Source: Gracilaria vermiculophylla (taxonomy: Eukaryota; Rhodophyta; Florideophyceae; Gracilariales; Gracilariaceae). From it: a stretch of DNA of 64,000 nt. The notes under the pieces are model-generated. The model searched no databases and was not told where the DNA came from. It saw only the letters and a program-made list of their open reading frames with translations. How positions within the stretch are numbered: position 1 is the stretch's first letter; every line of letters starts with the position of its first letter. Below are positions 30,975 through 41,330 of the stretch, in pieces. The stretch covers positions 2,284,065 to 2,348,064 of the forward strand of contig JAHNZQ020000172.1 of assembly GCA_019155205.2 (NCBI GenBank), given 5' to 3'. Made by a program: the position numbers and the translations under genes.

Positions 30975-32069
30975 AAAACTGACCATGGTGGTACCTAATG
31001 TCTCAGCGTCTCTACACTCATCATATTTGCTGCACCATGTTGTAGAGTGGGGTTGTGGGAAGCGATTGAGCATAATCTTTATGCGTGTGTCGTGAAGCAA
31101 CAACTATTGCATATAGTTTCGTAATATACTCTAGTTCACTTATCTTTCTTATGCATTTTCTTTGTTAAATAACTTTTCTCTGAAGAGCCATGCTCCCTCT
31201 CACATCGCCCCAGCACGTCATACGTTCACCTCCCGAGGAGCAACTCTCATGACCGCATTTCTTCTACTGGTTGACACCAAGTTCGAAGCCGTTACTCGTG
31301 ATGTCAAAACGCCGCAGCCTACTGCGGCTGTCCTTCCTACAGAAGCTCCTCCATTGACAGCCTTTTCTTTTCCTCCTCTGCGGATGACTCCCACAATACC
31401 AGAGTTTCCACTCGCCTGAACTCTCCTGCTATGTTCTGCCGCTTCGTCACAAGCTGTAGCAGTTGAGCTCCTTGATTTCATAGAAGAGCCCCGTCCAGCA
31501 ACCGTCCTTGACATCGCAGTGCTACCTCGACTCGAGCTTCCACTTGCCCCGGCGTCGCATGTAAGAGCCATGCTCCAGGGCATATATGCATATACCATTC
31601 TGGGTCGATCCCTTCTATCGCCAATATATGGTCTTCCGACTATTCGAAGACAAAACAGCACGAGACCTAATGGATACAAACCACTGTATCCATTTTGTAG
31701 AAAAGTGGAGCTCATTGACTGAACGATGGCGCCAGACGACTTTTACAATGATCCTTTCGTATCTTGCTCTCCATCCGTGATGCCATTTTGCCAACTTTAA
31801 TGCTTGTACAAACATTTGAGTGCTTCGTTCCAGTATGTTATGTAGTCGGATCTCCCTGCTTCACGGCGACTGATTGCTCGGAGGTACCTGTCTGGCCAAG
31901 CGCAACCTTTTGACTTGCACTGGTAACATTTTGCGCAGAGGTTCCATGTTGAGATTGATAATAAGCAGTGATCTAACCTGGGGGAGAGCTTGGAACATTT
32001 TGTGAGGAAGCGTTATACGCAGGCGGAATGTTTCCAGCCTGTTGCATGCGATCGGAACCGATCTGACTT
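30975..32069. other. Harbinger interior without intact gene
   Basis: 1.1 kb between the two gene remnants. Minus-strand open frames here are Ser/Gly/Arg-rich (31218-31715) and show no domain. They may be the decayed downstream part of the HSA gene fragment, whose next residues in that direction are Gln/Ser-rich. Confidence 0.4.
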
Positions 32070-32420
32070 CTATTCTTCACATCTACAGCCTTTCCATTCC
32101 TTGTCCTCCTGCGCCTTTTTCTTACGAGAAGCTCGATACTCGGCGAGTGCCTCAATTTGCCTCCAAGACTTTGATACATCCCTAGCTATTGAGGTTGCGA
32201 ACCTTCGGATTTGTTGCAGTTCCTCAACCAGAGCTCTAGCTTCGTGGCACCGTCGCTGTTTGTGGTAGCGCAAGACCATCTTCGCAATCTTTCTAGCCAT
32301 CTGCATCTTTCACTTGCGTTCTCCTATGCAATTCGTCGCTCGCCAGGCTGCCTTGTCAAGGAAGTAATCATGAAAAGCTTTATTGTCCATAGGTTCGGGT
32401 TGTTGCGGAAGACGTTCCCG
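32070..32420 (-). pseudogene. HSA-domain gene fragment (EP400/SWR1-type), captured by Harbinger
   Basis: The minus-strand translation follows the helicase/SANT-associated (HSA) domain closely: FHDYFLDKAAWRAT, then ERK, a TGA at 32310-32312 where the domain normally has Trp, then ARKIAKMVLRYHKQRR and IRRFATSIARDVSKSWRQIE, with a basic end. HSA domains of EP400/SWR1/INO80 chromatin remodelers bind actin and actin-related proteins. No ATPase domain is present, so this is a piece of a host gene and not the gene itself. It lies inside the Harbinger terminal repeats next to the transposase C-terminus, which suggests transduplication. It is broken by the nonsense codon and by a frame change near 32070. 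Confidence 0.65.
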
Positions 32421-32442
32421 TGCTAACTCGGAATTCTTTCGA

Positions 32443-33971
32443 TTAATTTGCTTGGGCCCGTGCTATGATCGATTGCTCGCGAAGTGTTTTATCCGGAGGT
32501 CCACTTTCAAGAAGAAGCGCGAGAAGAGATGAAGGGACACGCAGCTCATCCTCGACTGGCTCTACTTTTGACTCAACGCTGGCATTTCGAACGCGAAGAA
32601 CAGAGTCATCAACAGTTGATCGAATTGAAACCATGGCAGGTACTCTAGAAGGCGTTTCATGTACTTCCATTCGCCCATCAATATGGGCTAAGCCTCTGAT
32701 ATGATCATCGCGGACATTCACGATAAAAACGTGCTCTAGAGCTCGTCCAGACGACGTAAATCCTTCTCCAGAATTATCTGAACCATTTCGTCGCACTTCC
32801 GCGTAGATCGAGATGAAGTGACAGAAAGCAGTGGCCCATCCTCCAACTCAGACATGACAATAAAGCCTTCCTTGCAGATATTGTACCATTTGCGACTATC
32901 TTCTTCCATGTCCTGTCGCTCCCGGACCAAACGGAAATGCACCCTTTCCTCCCCTTCATCGATAATGAAGTTCTGCAACTTCATGCACAGAACAATAATG
33001 CTGGCGCTCATTGTTACAGAGTAATTCAAAGTGCTCTGTAATATCCTCCATCTGCTCACGAGTCTCCCAAACGTCTGCTCCACGTGAACCCTTAGAGAGG
33101 AGAGAAAGTAATTAAAGCATCTCTGGGACCAATGCGAAATCTACAACATTGGAATTGGCGTGATAAGATTGTCCGTGCAGACATATGCTTCATCACCAAC
33201 AATCCAAAACTGTACAGAAGCTTCTGGTTCTTTAGAAAGTCAGACAATTTAGAGGACGCGTAAGCGAGGGAATCGTGGGCATAACCTACGCATTTTGCAG
33301 AAACAAATAAAAACCGACCACGTGCATCTACCAGAGCTTGAACCGGAATAGCGTAATAACCTTTCCTACACCAATACTTAACGGCGTTTATAAGCGGCTT
33401 CATAATCTTAATGGTGATGCCATCGAGATCCTAAATGCACCCGTTGAGGGGACTCAATCGCCTGCGTGAAACCTTGAAACCTTAACCCCTAGCCCTTAAG
33501 CTTATCCAGCGAGTCCGGTATTCCCGGAAGCTTCAAAATAGGTGAGAGAACCATACATGTCTCCTTGAATATTGCATGAACGGTAGATCGCTGAACCAGA
33601 TACAGCTGATGAATCAAGTCTACAGACCCCCCAGTGAGACGGCTCAAAGGTATTCCAAGTCGCATCTCGACACTGATAGTTGGACGTCCAGATCGTTGCC
33701 CCATTTCAACGTTCTTCGTTAAAAGCGGGAAAATCATGTTACAAAGTTTTGCGAACGACTTTATACTTAGCCTGTAGTCTCGACGAAAGCTTCCGTCGCT
33801 GAAAAAGTTTGTAATCGATTCGAACGAAACATTTTTGCGAGCTACAGCTGGCGACATATACGACTTTGTCGACGGTCGTTTGCGGGAGAGTATACTGACT
33901 GCAAAATGAGAAATTCGCGTAACGAGAGCATTCTTTCTCGGCATTGCATTGCCGACGAACGCATGATGCAT
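32443..33971 (-). pseudogene. PIF/Harbinger DDE transposase, frameshifted
   Basis: Starts at the ATG at 33971 (the frame is open upstream but lacks an earlier ATG). The N-terminal part has FRRDYRLSIKSFAKLCNMIF, RSGRPTISVEMRLGIPLSRL and QRSTVHAIFKETC, typical of the Harbinger HTH region. After a frameshift near 33480 comes the DDE_4 core (KYWCRKGYYAIPVQALVDA, RFLFVSAKCVGYAHDSLAYA), whose Asp and His-Asp positions fit the family. A further shift leads to EQTFGRLVSRWRILQS, which holds the catalytic Glu. A C-terminal part continues to 32443. The enzyme would excise the element at its GGCGGTGT ends with TWA target choice. It is inactive. Confidence 0.82.
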
Positions 33972-34044
33972 GTTGAATGAAAAGGTAAACCTGAAGCTGA
34001 CGTTGTCACAATAGTTGTGGTCCGTGATATGCAATCCTACACTT

Positions 34045-34195
34045 GCACATTATTGCGTGCCGTCGGCGTCAAATGCCGCCGTCACCGTCGACGCAATTGC
34101 GCAGTCGCGTCATTGCCGCAGTCGCCTTCGACGTCAAATTGACGGCGTCGCTGTCGACGTCATATTGACACCGTCGCCGTCAGCGTGCGCCAATT
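34045..34195. repeat. Subterminal GTC-GACG repeats of the Harbinger element
   Basis: A cluster of short degenerate units built on GCCGTC, GTCGACG and TTGACGTC-like words, in both orientations, within the last 340 bp of the element. Subterminal repeats are where the Myb-like partner or transposase of PIF/Harbinger elements binds. That role is inferred. Confidence 0.5.
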
Positions 34196-34377
34196 TTAAA
34201 AGTTCAGACAATTGGCACTCTTTGTGTGCAAAGTAACGGGAGCAGTTGAAGCGAAGAGGTGGTCCAGCTGCATGTGGACCATTGTCACCAGACTTAATTT
34301 ACTGTCCCCATTTTCTTTATAGAAGCAAAATATTCCCGACGTTCGCATTCTGGATGGCCCGCTGTTTACACACCGCC

Positions 34378-34838
34378 TAAATCAATCAACAACCAACGCA
34401 ACTAACATAACAAATCCATTGCCACTTTCTTGATCCAGAAGCAGCTCAAAAAAATCAACAATTTCCTTGCCAGAACTCCAATCCCCCTGCGCAGCCCACA
34501 ATGGCACTTTGCACCCAAACCGGCCATTCGAGGCTAAAAACGCGCATCCTCTCTACCTGCATAGTCAGTCAACTACTCCATACCTTATCCAATCATAACG
34601 CGCCACTTCGGTTGATTCTCTCTAATGCGCCCTACAATCCACAACACTTGTAGACACCACGTTGCACAAGGTCACTTGCAGTAGCCAATCATATCTCCGT
34701 TTGACATTGGGTTCGAGCAGAGGTGCATATGTGCTTTGGCGAAGAGGGTGCCCAAATGTGCCCATCCTCCCCTGCGTCTTTGGTTGCAAGACCAACTTGA
34801 GCGACTGACAGGCACTCGAATATGTCTGAAAATCAACA
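34378..34838 (-). repeat. LTR-like repeat copy 2, 5' part (split by Harbinger)
   Basis: Reverse-oriented match to the first 460 bp of the repeat. It ends at 34838, where the minus strand reads TGTTGATTTTCAGACATA. Together with 28060-28331, and counting the TAA once, it gives 730 bp, the same as copy 3. The outer flanks (TAACC before 28060, GGAGG after 34838) do not match as a 5-bp duplication. Confidence 0.85.
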
Positions 34839-35378
34839 GGAGGGATGTTAAAAATGATCGCCAGCTCTGGCTGGGATATACTTGGAGGTGCCTTGACCAC
34901 GACTTACATAGTGGCTCAGTCGCACCGAATAGGTTGCATCAGAAATTACACTACAAATGCGAGACACTTAATACTACCAATCATATTGTAACATGACATA
35001 AATGTACAAGCCACAATTCAGTAATGCTGACAACAGCAAGGCACAACAAGCCACGACAGGTCCGTGCACTCACCAGACCATGACAATGCACAAATTCACT
35101 CAACCACCTTACACTCTCTGTATTCTACCACCACTAGTGTCCATACCGCAATATGTGTCTATAATTACCATGAAGAGGCACATTGCACCAAAACATATCT
35201 GGTGTACATCAAGCTGAGTCTGCAATATGTACACCTGGAAACCATATGGTAGTGAACACCGTGCCGAATAGCTCAGCTGCTCACGTGTACCAACAAAATC
35301 CTTCTTTTTCCAAGTGCATGTAGCAACAACATACTTCTCGTCTCAGAGACAGCAACTCAGTTTCTCTGACACACAGAG
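34839..35378. other. Spacer without recognised content
   Basis: 540 AT-rich bases between the Harbinger/repeat stack and the copia-like relic. It may hold the copia-like RT end in unrecognisable form. Confidence 0.35.
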
Positions 35379-36386
35379 TCAACATCCAACGTAGCCCATG
35401 GTCCCCGGAACATTGGTTTTCAGGGACAGCACAGGCACTTTATCCAACACCTTCATCCTCTCACGCCGTTCGGATGAGTCTCTCGTTGCTGAAAGAATTC
35501 TTGGGAGTACGCAAAGCATGAGCAGGACAGAAAAGATTCCATGAGGTCCATCCGACTCATTCATCGATTTTACTAAGAGAGAAAGAACATAGTCTGGAGC
35601 AAACGTAGGGTGCTCGGCTCGGATCTTGCGATATATATGTCGAAGGAAAGAATTATATCTCTCCCCAACTCCAAGTTCATTGTGGCTCTCCACTCCCAAT
35701 TCGTTCTGAAGTATCCCGGACTTCAAAAACATGCTCTGACACATCATAGACGTGAACTGAGCACCCTAATTACAATTAAAAACTTTTGAAAACCCGACAT
35801 AAGGAATAATTTAAGAACACATATAAACATTCCAGACATCATTAGATGTTTCACCTTTCGAGAAGAAAAGTAGCTGCTCTAAAAAAGGAGTCCTTATAAA
35901 TGATGTAAAGTGTCGGTTTTCCGTCTAGTTTCATCAAATCCATGTAAACAATGTGATTTAATATGAAGTCCTCCTGAGGTAGAGGCACTCTAAAATGTCT
36001 AGGCGTTTCGGGTAGTCTTTGGCAGCTGTCCCGTGATCGCGAGAAGTTCTTCAGCATACGGTAAGTTTGAAGAGTTGCGTCAGCATTTTGCGCTTTTTCA
36101 TAAGATCAAAAACTCTGTCGGAATTAGCGTGAAAGAAATGACGAAGGATTCTATTGAGCTCTGGAGACCTATACAATACTGATGATGGCCAGGTCAAGCA
36201 CATAAGTCCGAGTTTCCAATCTAGCACGAGGTTCCAGTTACGATTTATGCTAGAGAGTAGTTGATTAGCAACATTCACCACCATCCCGTACCCTAACATG
36301 TTTTCCAAACCAAGCAACAACGAAACATTAATTTTTGACCACGTTGAAGAGTAGCTTAATAAAATTTGAATCATCAAGCGGAACAT
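35379..36386 (-). pseudogene. Protease linker and integrase of copia-like relic 1
   Basis: 36386-36100 has LLLGLENMLGYGMVVNVA, the end of a retropepsin-like domain, and SPELNRILRHFFHANSDRV, the start of the integrase zinc region (His pair). 36057-35851 has DSCQRLPETPRHFRVPLP and IVYMDLMKLDGKPTLYII, the integrase core with its first Asp. 35747-35379 has GVESHNELGVGERYNSFL, around the catalytic Glu. Stops separate these pieces. Confidence 0.7.
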
Positions 36387-36538
36387 GAATCTCGAATAAC
36401 CCCAAGCTTATATGCAACTCCTTGCTAAACCAAGACATACAACTTTTTCTTTCCTATGACGGGAGAGATCTTTCTTAACGAAGTGACAATATGCCTGCAC
36501 CTACGGCATTCCGATAAAACCCTTCTGAGCCACTGTGT

Positions 36539-38124
36539 CTAGGCAGGCTTCGTGGAATTCTTCATCCAATATACTTTTAAAGTATTTGAGTTCACGAGCG
36601 TTGCAAATATAGATTTCTTGTATTCCGGTCTTATCGGCTCATCTACTGTTGAGACAGCATTGATGACTTTTGGACACCCGTTTGTACGGTGATTGGGATC
36701 AATGTAGTGGAAACAACCCATGACTTTTAGTGGGTCATTGTTGATGTTCAGACATGGTCGAGTGCCTGTCAGGCGCCCAAGTTGGTCTTGGAACCAAAGG
36801 TGCAGGGGACCATGGGCACCTTTGGGCACCCTCTTCGAAAAAGCGAACATGCGCCTCTGCTCGAACCCAACGTGAAACGGAGATATGATTGGCTACTGCA
36901 AGTGACCTTGTGCAACGTGGTTTCTACAAGTGTTGTGGATTGTAGGGCGCATTAGAGAGGATGAACCCAAGTGGCGCGCTATGAGTGGATAAGGTCTGGA
37001 GTAGTTGACTGACTATGCAGGTAGAGAGGATGCGCGTTTCTAGCCTGGAATGGCCGGTTTGGGTGCAATGTGCGAATGTGGGCTGTGCAGGGGGATTGGA
37101 GTGCTGGCACGGAAATTGTTGAGTTTTTAGAGCTGCTTCTGGATCAAGGAAGTGGGAATGGATTTGTTACGCTGATTGCGTTCACTGTTGATTGATTTAG
37201 TAATTTGAAATTGTAGTATTCTAGTTTTCGCGCGCTTTTCGTGTACAGCTGAACACACGAAGAACGTGGCACGTTATGGCGCAACTGCCGTCGTCACTTG
37301 CTGCGATGACGGCGAAGCGCGCGCGGTGGGGTATTTGTAGGTTGCCTTCGTCGACCGTTGAGTAAACTGGTCGCCTTAAGGCTGACAACCTTCCTTGTTT
37401 TACTTTCTTTTTTTTCTCCTTTTCCTTTTTCTATCCTCTTATTTTCCCTACCTGCGTATCTTGCGTTAGTCATGTCTTCCAAAAGCCTGCCAAAGCTGGC
37501 AGAAAGGATACTTTTGCTGAAGCCGACTGATTTGCTCGCCCGAGTGCTGGTTTAGATATTGCCTTTGACTGTGGTACAATATGCCAAAAGAACCATCCAC
37601 TTTCTTCACAGTTATGTTGGAGGCTGAAACACAAACATAGGCTAACTCTCCTTTCTTAGAGAGACATGATGCAGACTCCAACTCGCCATACAACATTTGG
37701 AAGGTCAAGTCGTGAGTAGGTATGTGCGAAAGCGGTTCGGGGCCTCAGTCATATCCAAGAACATTTATGCGCAGGAATTTGACTTCGTGAGATTCATCAC
37801 GATGCCACCGCAGAACTTGAGAAGCTAGTTTCATAAATACATTATAAGTCTTCTCTAGAGCAGCGGAAATCTCAAGACCTTCTCTGTAGAACTTTTTGAT
37901 AAGGAGAGATGAAAGATAATTCTTACATCTGTCCTGACGTATGCCAATGATATATTCCTTACTGACCATTTTGACCATCTGCTGAAATGTAGCATCATAC
38001 GTCTCGATCTTAGCGTAGAAGCGCTTTGAGTCACCTGAAAATAGGTTTTGCAAATAGTGAAACTTCTACTAATGATTGAGGTCATAATCATTCGCGGCTC
38101 TGCTGTAGTCAGCCTCAAATCCAT
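36539..38124 (-). pseudogene. Gag of copia-like relic 1, split by an insertion
   Basis: The N-terminal part (38053-37745) includes RFYAKIETYDATFQQMVK and LALEK-type helical sequence, continuing at 37708-37474 (MTFQMLYGELESASCLSKK). The frame meets repeat copy 3 exactly at GRHD and resumes beyond it at DPLKVMGCFHYIDPNHRT with the frame kept across the GTCAT duplication. The zinc knuckle there reads C-X2-Y-X4-H-X4-C, so its second Cys is mutated. Confidence 0.7.
36739..37468 (+). mobile_element. LTR-like repeat copy 3 (730 bp), inside copia-like gag
   Basis: Begins TGTTGATGTTCAGACATG and ends CTTGCGTTA, flanked by the perfect 5-bp duplication GTCAT (36734-36738 and 37469-37473). It aligns with copy 1 over its whole length apart from the terminal 17-bp doubling. 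It serves as the empty-site reference for the Harbinger insertion in copy 2. The hairpin zone is less perfect here (two changes in the 11-bp arms). Confidence 0.88.
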
Positions 38125-38873
38125 TAAAAAGTCTCAAACTGTTTCTGGAAACTTCTGCTTCGGGTCTTCCAAACACATCGCTATCTTATGCGCAACGGTT
38201 TTTCACCGTTGCAAAACAGTTATGCTTTTCTGGCAGTTAACGGAGACTCGTTGGCGTCAGACGATGCTTTTTTATTTTAGCCACTAATTAGCTCTCGAGC
38301 GAAGATTTCAGTGGCTTAACGTTCTTAAGCTTCAGCGTGGAGAGAGGTGATGAAGGATAGAGCGTTTCTGCGTGAGCTGTGCCACGTCAATCCTGCTTCT
38401 CTGTTGTCTGGCCACGAATAAAGGGCACGTAATACGTACAGCATGGCGTTAACAGCATCTCCAAACAACACGGAAAGCGGAACCATTTCAACGATGCCAG
38501 CCTAGAGTTCATCTAGTGAAAGCGGAATCTGATGGACGTCAGTCTCAAGCAAGCCAACGGAATTGATGAACACCGCTTACTTCATAGTGAGGAAGCTCAT
38601 GTCCGCCGTATTGCAAAGCATGGGAGACGAGTCTAAAAAGGCCATTGTGCTTGTTTTCAGAATACGACGAGAAAGGGTAAGGTAGAAAAAATGGGGGATT
38701 GGACTCTATCGGCGACTTAATTGTCTACTTGTTCGGATCCGACCCTTGGCGCATGCTGCCCTTCTAGGTAGGTCTTTTAAAGTCTAACTCTCGACGACTG
38801 TAGCCGCCGCAGATTATTGAGGCCCCACCTTTGGTACCCGGATACCATCCGCTTCATAATATGATTTGAGGCT
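38125..38873. other. Spacer between copia-like relics
   Basis: About 750 bases. Nothing recognised; it may contain decayed LTR or UTR sequence of relics 1 and 2. Confidence 0.35.
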
Positions 38874-39176
38874 TCAATTTTTCTCGACGTCCTCAGAGAG
38901 AGAGGTGCTATGATCCTTATGGGGCATTTGTAGAGAGACTAAACAGTACACTGCAGGACAGTCTTTAACTTTACAAAGCCTGTATTCTTTTTCTTCGTGA
39001 AGTGTCGTGATAATGTCAAAAAGGCTTTTAGAGTAGACGTTGAGAATGTGTGAGAACGGGTCTGCTGTGAATATGGATTTTTGCACAGCCTCAATCAGAT
39101 ACACTCTATCATCCACTTGTATCCACGCGATAATCTCAGCGCCATATGACGATTGTAATACTCTTTTCTGCTTCAT
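38874..39176 (-). pseudogene. RNase H remnant of copia-like relic 2
   Basis: LQSSYGAEIIAWIQVDDRVY, then LNVYSKSLFDIITTLHEEKE, follows the copia RNase H pattern (S-A-E then D-S-K...). The catalytic Glu is in YGAEI and the second acidic residue is replaced (VYSKS where VDSKS is usual). Confidence 0.65.
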
Positions 39177-39200
39177 GGTAGCCCAGTATATAAGCGAATA

Positions 39201-40477
39201 CAGTGTGTTTCAAAAACATGTTACCCCTCAAAAGTGCGCCAAAACTGTACTGTAGACTAGATTTTGCACATAGGCTATGTAGAATCGTTTCAAAAAGATA
39301 TGTACACCGTCTTCTTTCTAGTAGAAATGGATCGAGGCCGGCCACTATTAAAAAAAGAACAGTTTCAACTCGTTATATCAAACGCGAAAAAAACATTCTA
39401 CCAGTGCTATCGCTAAAACATTAAAGCGTTCCAGGGTCACAATTGCTACTTATCTCAAAAACCCGACTCTATATGGCTTAAAACGATCTCTGGGGTACCC
39501 AAAGAAGCTCAGCCCAGCGGATAAGAGAGGAATTAAAAAAGAGTTGTGCTAAGAAAAAGTACTGTGCAAAAAAATGGAATTAATATCAATCCCAACGTTT
39601 CTAAATCTACCATGTGGAGGCTGATAGACAGCACAAATTCATTTAATTAAAAAAATGAAAAAAGCTTTCTTTCTCCAAGACCATCAAACGCTGAAGAGGG
39701 TGGACTGGTGTGCTGGAAAAGCCTACTGGAAAAAAGAATGGGAATTTTTTTTTTCACTAATGAAAAAATGTTCAGTTTGGACGGACCAGATGGCTACAAT
39801 TTTTATTGGCACGATTTTCGTAAGAAAGGTCATGAGCTTTATACCAAGCATTCAGGTGGAGGCTCTGTACTGGTTTGAGCAGGTATTTCTAAAAAAGGTC
39901 TAACGGAAATTGCCTTCATTGAAACAAACATGAATGCGGAAAAATATCAAGAAGTTCTATACAGTTATTTCATACCATTTGGTTTATGTTTTCATGGAAA
40001 AAGTTTTCTTTTTTCAACAGGAAAATGCGCCTGTACACACTTCATCTTTAATCAAAAATTGGCTACAGGAGTCTGAAGTATCTGTTTTAGAGTGGCCGGC
40101 GCGCTCACCAGATTTGAACCCAATTGAAAACGTTTGGGGACTCCTGGCGAGGATGGTTTATGCGCCTAGAAGGCAAGATCAGACAGTTTTTGAACTCAAA
40201 AACTGTACTAAAAATTGCTGGAAATCTACAACAGTTTCAAGTTTAGAAAAGTACATCAATTCGATTCCAAAACGTTGCATTAGCGTTTTACAGCAAACAG
40301 GATGCAAAATAAACTATTGAGCGTCGTGCAGTAAAGAATTTTTTACTGATGATCACATGTTTATGAATCGGTTTTTTTACTTCACCTTTTTCCGAAACCT
40401 ATTTTTGTAGGTGTACAGTATATATTTGGTAGTTTTTGGAGATTTCGCAGCATGTCGTATGTTTTTGATACAGTCTT
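39201..40477 (+). mobile_element. Tc1/mariner-like element, copy 2, nearly full length
   Basis: About 1.28 kb, the usual size of Tc1/mariner. The left end is CAGTGTGTTTCAAAAACATG directly after TA (39199-39200). The right end, read inward, is GACTGTATCAAAAACATACG. Both match the end of copy 1 with a few changes. The right-hand TA has mutated. It inserted into copia-like relic 2 between RT and RNase H. Confidence 0.85.
39327..40320 (+). pseudogene. Tc1/mariner transposase, frameshifted, catalytic Asp lost
   Basis: Starts at ATG 39327 (MDRGRPLLKKEQFQ) and runs through a decayed helix-turn-helix zone with stops to an open stretch (39934-40320) ending CISVLQQTGCKINY. The second catalytic Asp is Glu in this copy (QQENAPVH, codon 40021-40023). 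The third residue, Glu, is intact in WPARSPDLNPIENVWG (codon 40126-40128), 34 residues on. Frameshifts plus the Asp-to-Glu change make it inactive. Confidence 0.82.
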
Positions 40478-40689
40478 TGAGTTGTAGCGTCGTCAATTAA
40501 CGTTTTGTAGCGAATAAAAATGACGAAACCAGTCTTTCAGTCCTGTTCATTAGTTCAAATATTACAGGAGGCGTCGGAGAATGATATCAATTCAGCAAGG
40601 CTACTTTAATATGATGGACTATCAAGTGTGATCAATTGCCGTATGTTCTGTAATTCAGAGAGCCTATGATCTGCATTGGGCAGTTTCTC

Positions 40690-41330
40690 GACTGTCAGTG
40701 GTGGGATTCTTTGCTGCATCAATGATCAAAAGTACGCCGTTTGCATTAGTACTTTGTATTTGAGCCAGATGAAAGCTACTGCTGGAGCTCGATATGCTCC
40801 GATCTCATGCAGCTGTGCTTCATTCTCTCGATTTCTTCTTCCATTCTTGCTGATATTGATGGTCTTTATATCATTCGAATAGTCTTCTATTGAAAGTTGA
40901 ATGGCAACGCCCTCAGCTTTCGAGATGTTTTAATTATTGATATTAAATTGGCATTAAAAATGGATTTGCTGATCCTGAATCGAGTGTCCTTCTCGCCCGC
41001 GAAACCATGCATGATTAGCATTGAACCAGAACAGAGGAGATCATCAGTAAGTTTGGCAAGTTGCATCGAAATATTTTCATCCTCATTAAATTGTATATAA
41101 AGGGAACTGACTCCAAAACCCTGTGAGAAGATTTCTTCAGACAGTAACCAATGCTCGATCACGATAGCCCACTGCCTTCCAACTTCACGAATTTCGTACG
41201 GGAGATTAACGAGCTTTCAGAGGGTGCTGCGTAGGCCACTCCAATCCGCTGGTGGCCTTACATAGAGGTTCCGTGTGATGGGTCCACACTTCTGATAAGC
41301 ACCTTAGATATCAATGCATCCAAAGCAAAT
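40690..41330 (-). pseudogene. Reverse transcriptase of copia-like relic 2
   Basis: The minus strand reads DI, a stop, GAYQKCGPITRNLYVRPPAD, then EVGRQWAIVIEHWLL and AKLTDDLLCSGS, the copia RT palm with its first Asp and the catalytic DD pair (in the form TDD). A further segment to about 40690 is the thumb and linker (AYRAPAVAFIWLKYK). Stops occur in the palm. Confidence 0.7.

Larger units (their letters stand above)
28332..34377 (-). mobile_element. PIF/Harbinger DNA transposon, complete ends, 6046 bp with nested insertion
   Basis: The ends are terminal inverted repeats: GGCGGTGTCTAAACAAC at 28332 and, on the opposite strand from 34377, GGCGGTGTGTAAACAGC. Both sides carry TAA (28329-28331 and 34378-34380), the 3-bp TWA-type duplication of PIF/Harbinger. 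The insertion site is proved by the uninterrupted repeat copy at 36739-37468, which reads straight across the join (TTA at 37197-37199). Inside are a DDE transposase gene (-), a SAP/Myb-like protein gene (+), and a gene fragment with an HSA domain (-). A 748-bp repeat plus a 5-bp duplication is nested inside, so the original element was about 5.3 kb. Both genes are now broken. Confidence 0.88.
35379..38124 (-). mobile_element. Ty1/copia-like retrotransposon relic 1, RT missing
   Basis: Minus-strand gag (38124-36539, interrupted), protease-like region (about 36386-36100) and integrase (36057-35379), in that order. This is the Ty1/copia order, in which integrase precedes RT. No RT or RNase H is found downstream, so the element is truncated. 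Its gag is split by repeat copy 3 (36739-37468). It lies in the same orientation as relic 2 at 38.9-44.2 kb. Confidence 0.7.

Noticed and set aside
31218..31715. Ser/Gly/Arg-rich minus-strand frame inside Harbinger
   Set aside because: Low complexity without domain; not in frame with the HSA fragment; left as unassigned interior.
34680..34705. B-box-like GGGTTCGAGCAG, repeated in all copies of the 730-bp repeat
   Set aside because: No A box at the right distance and no tRNA fold; the word is part of the repeat.
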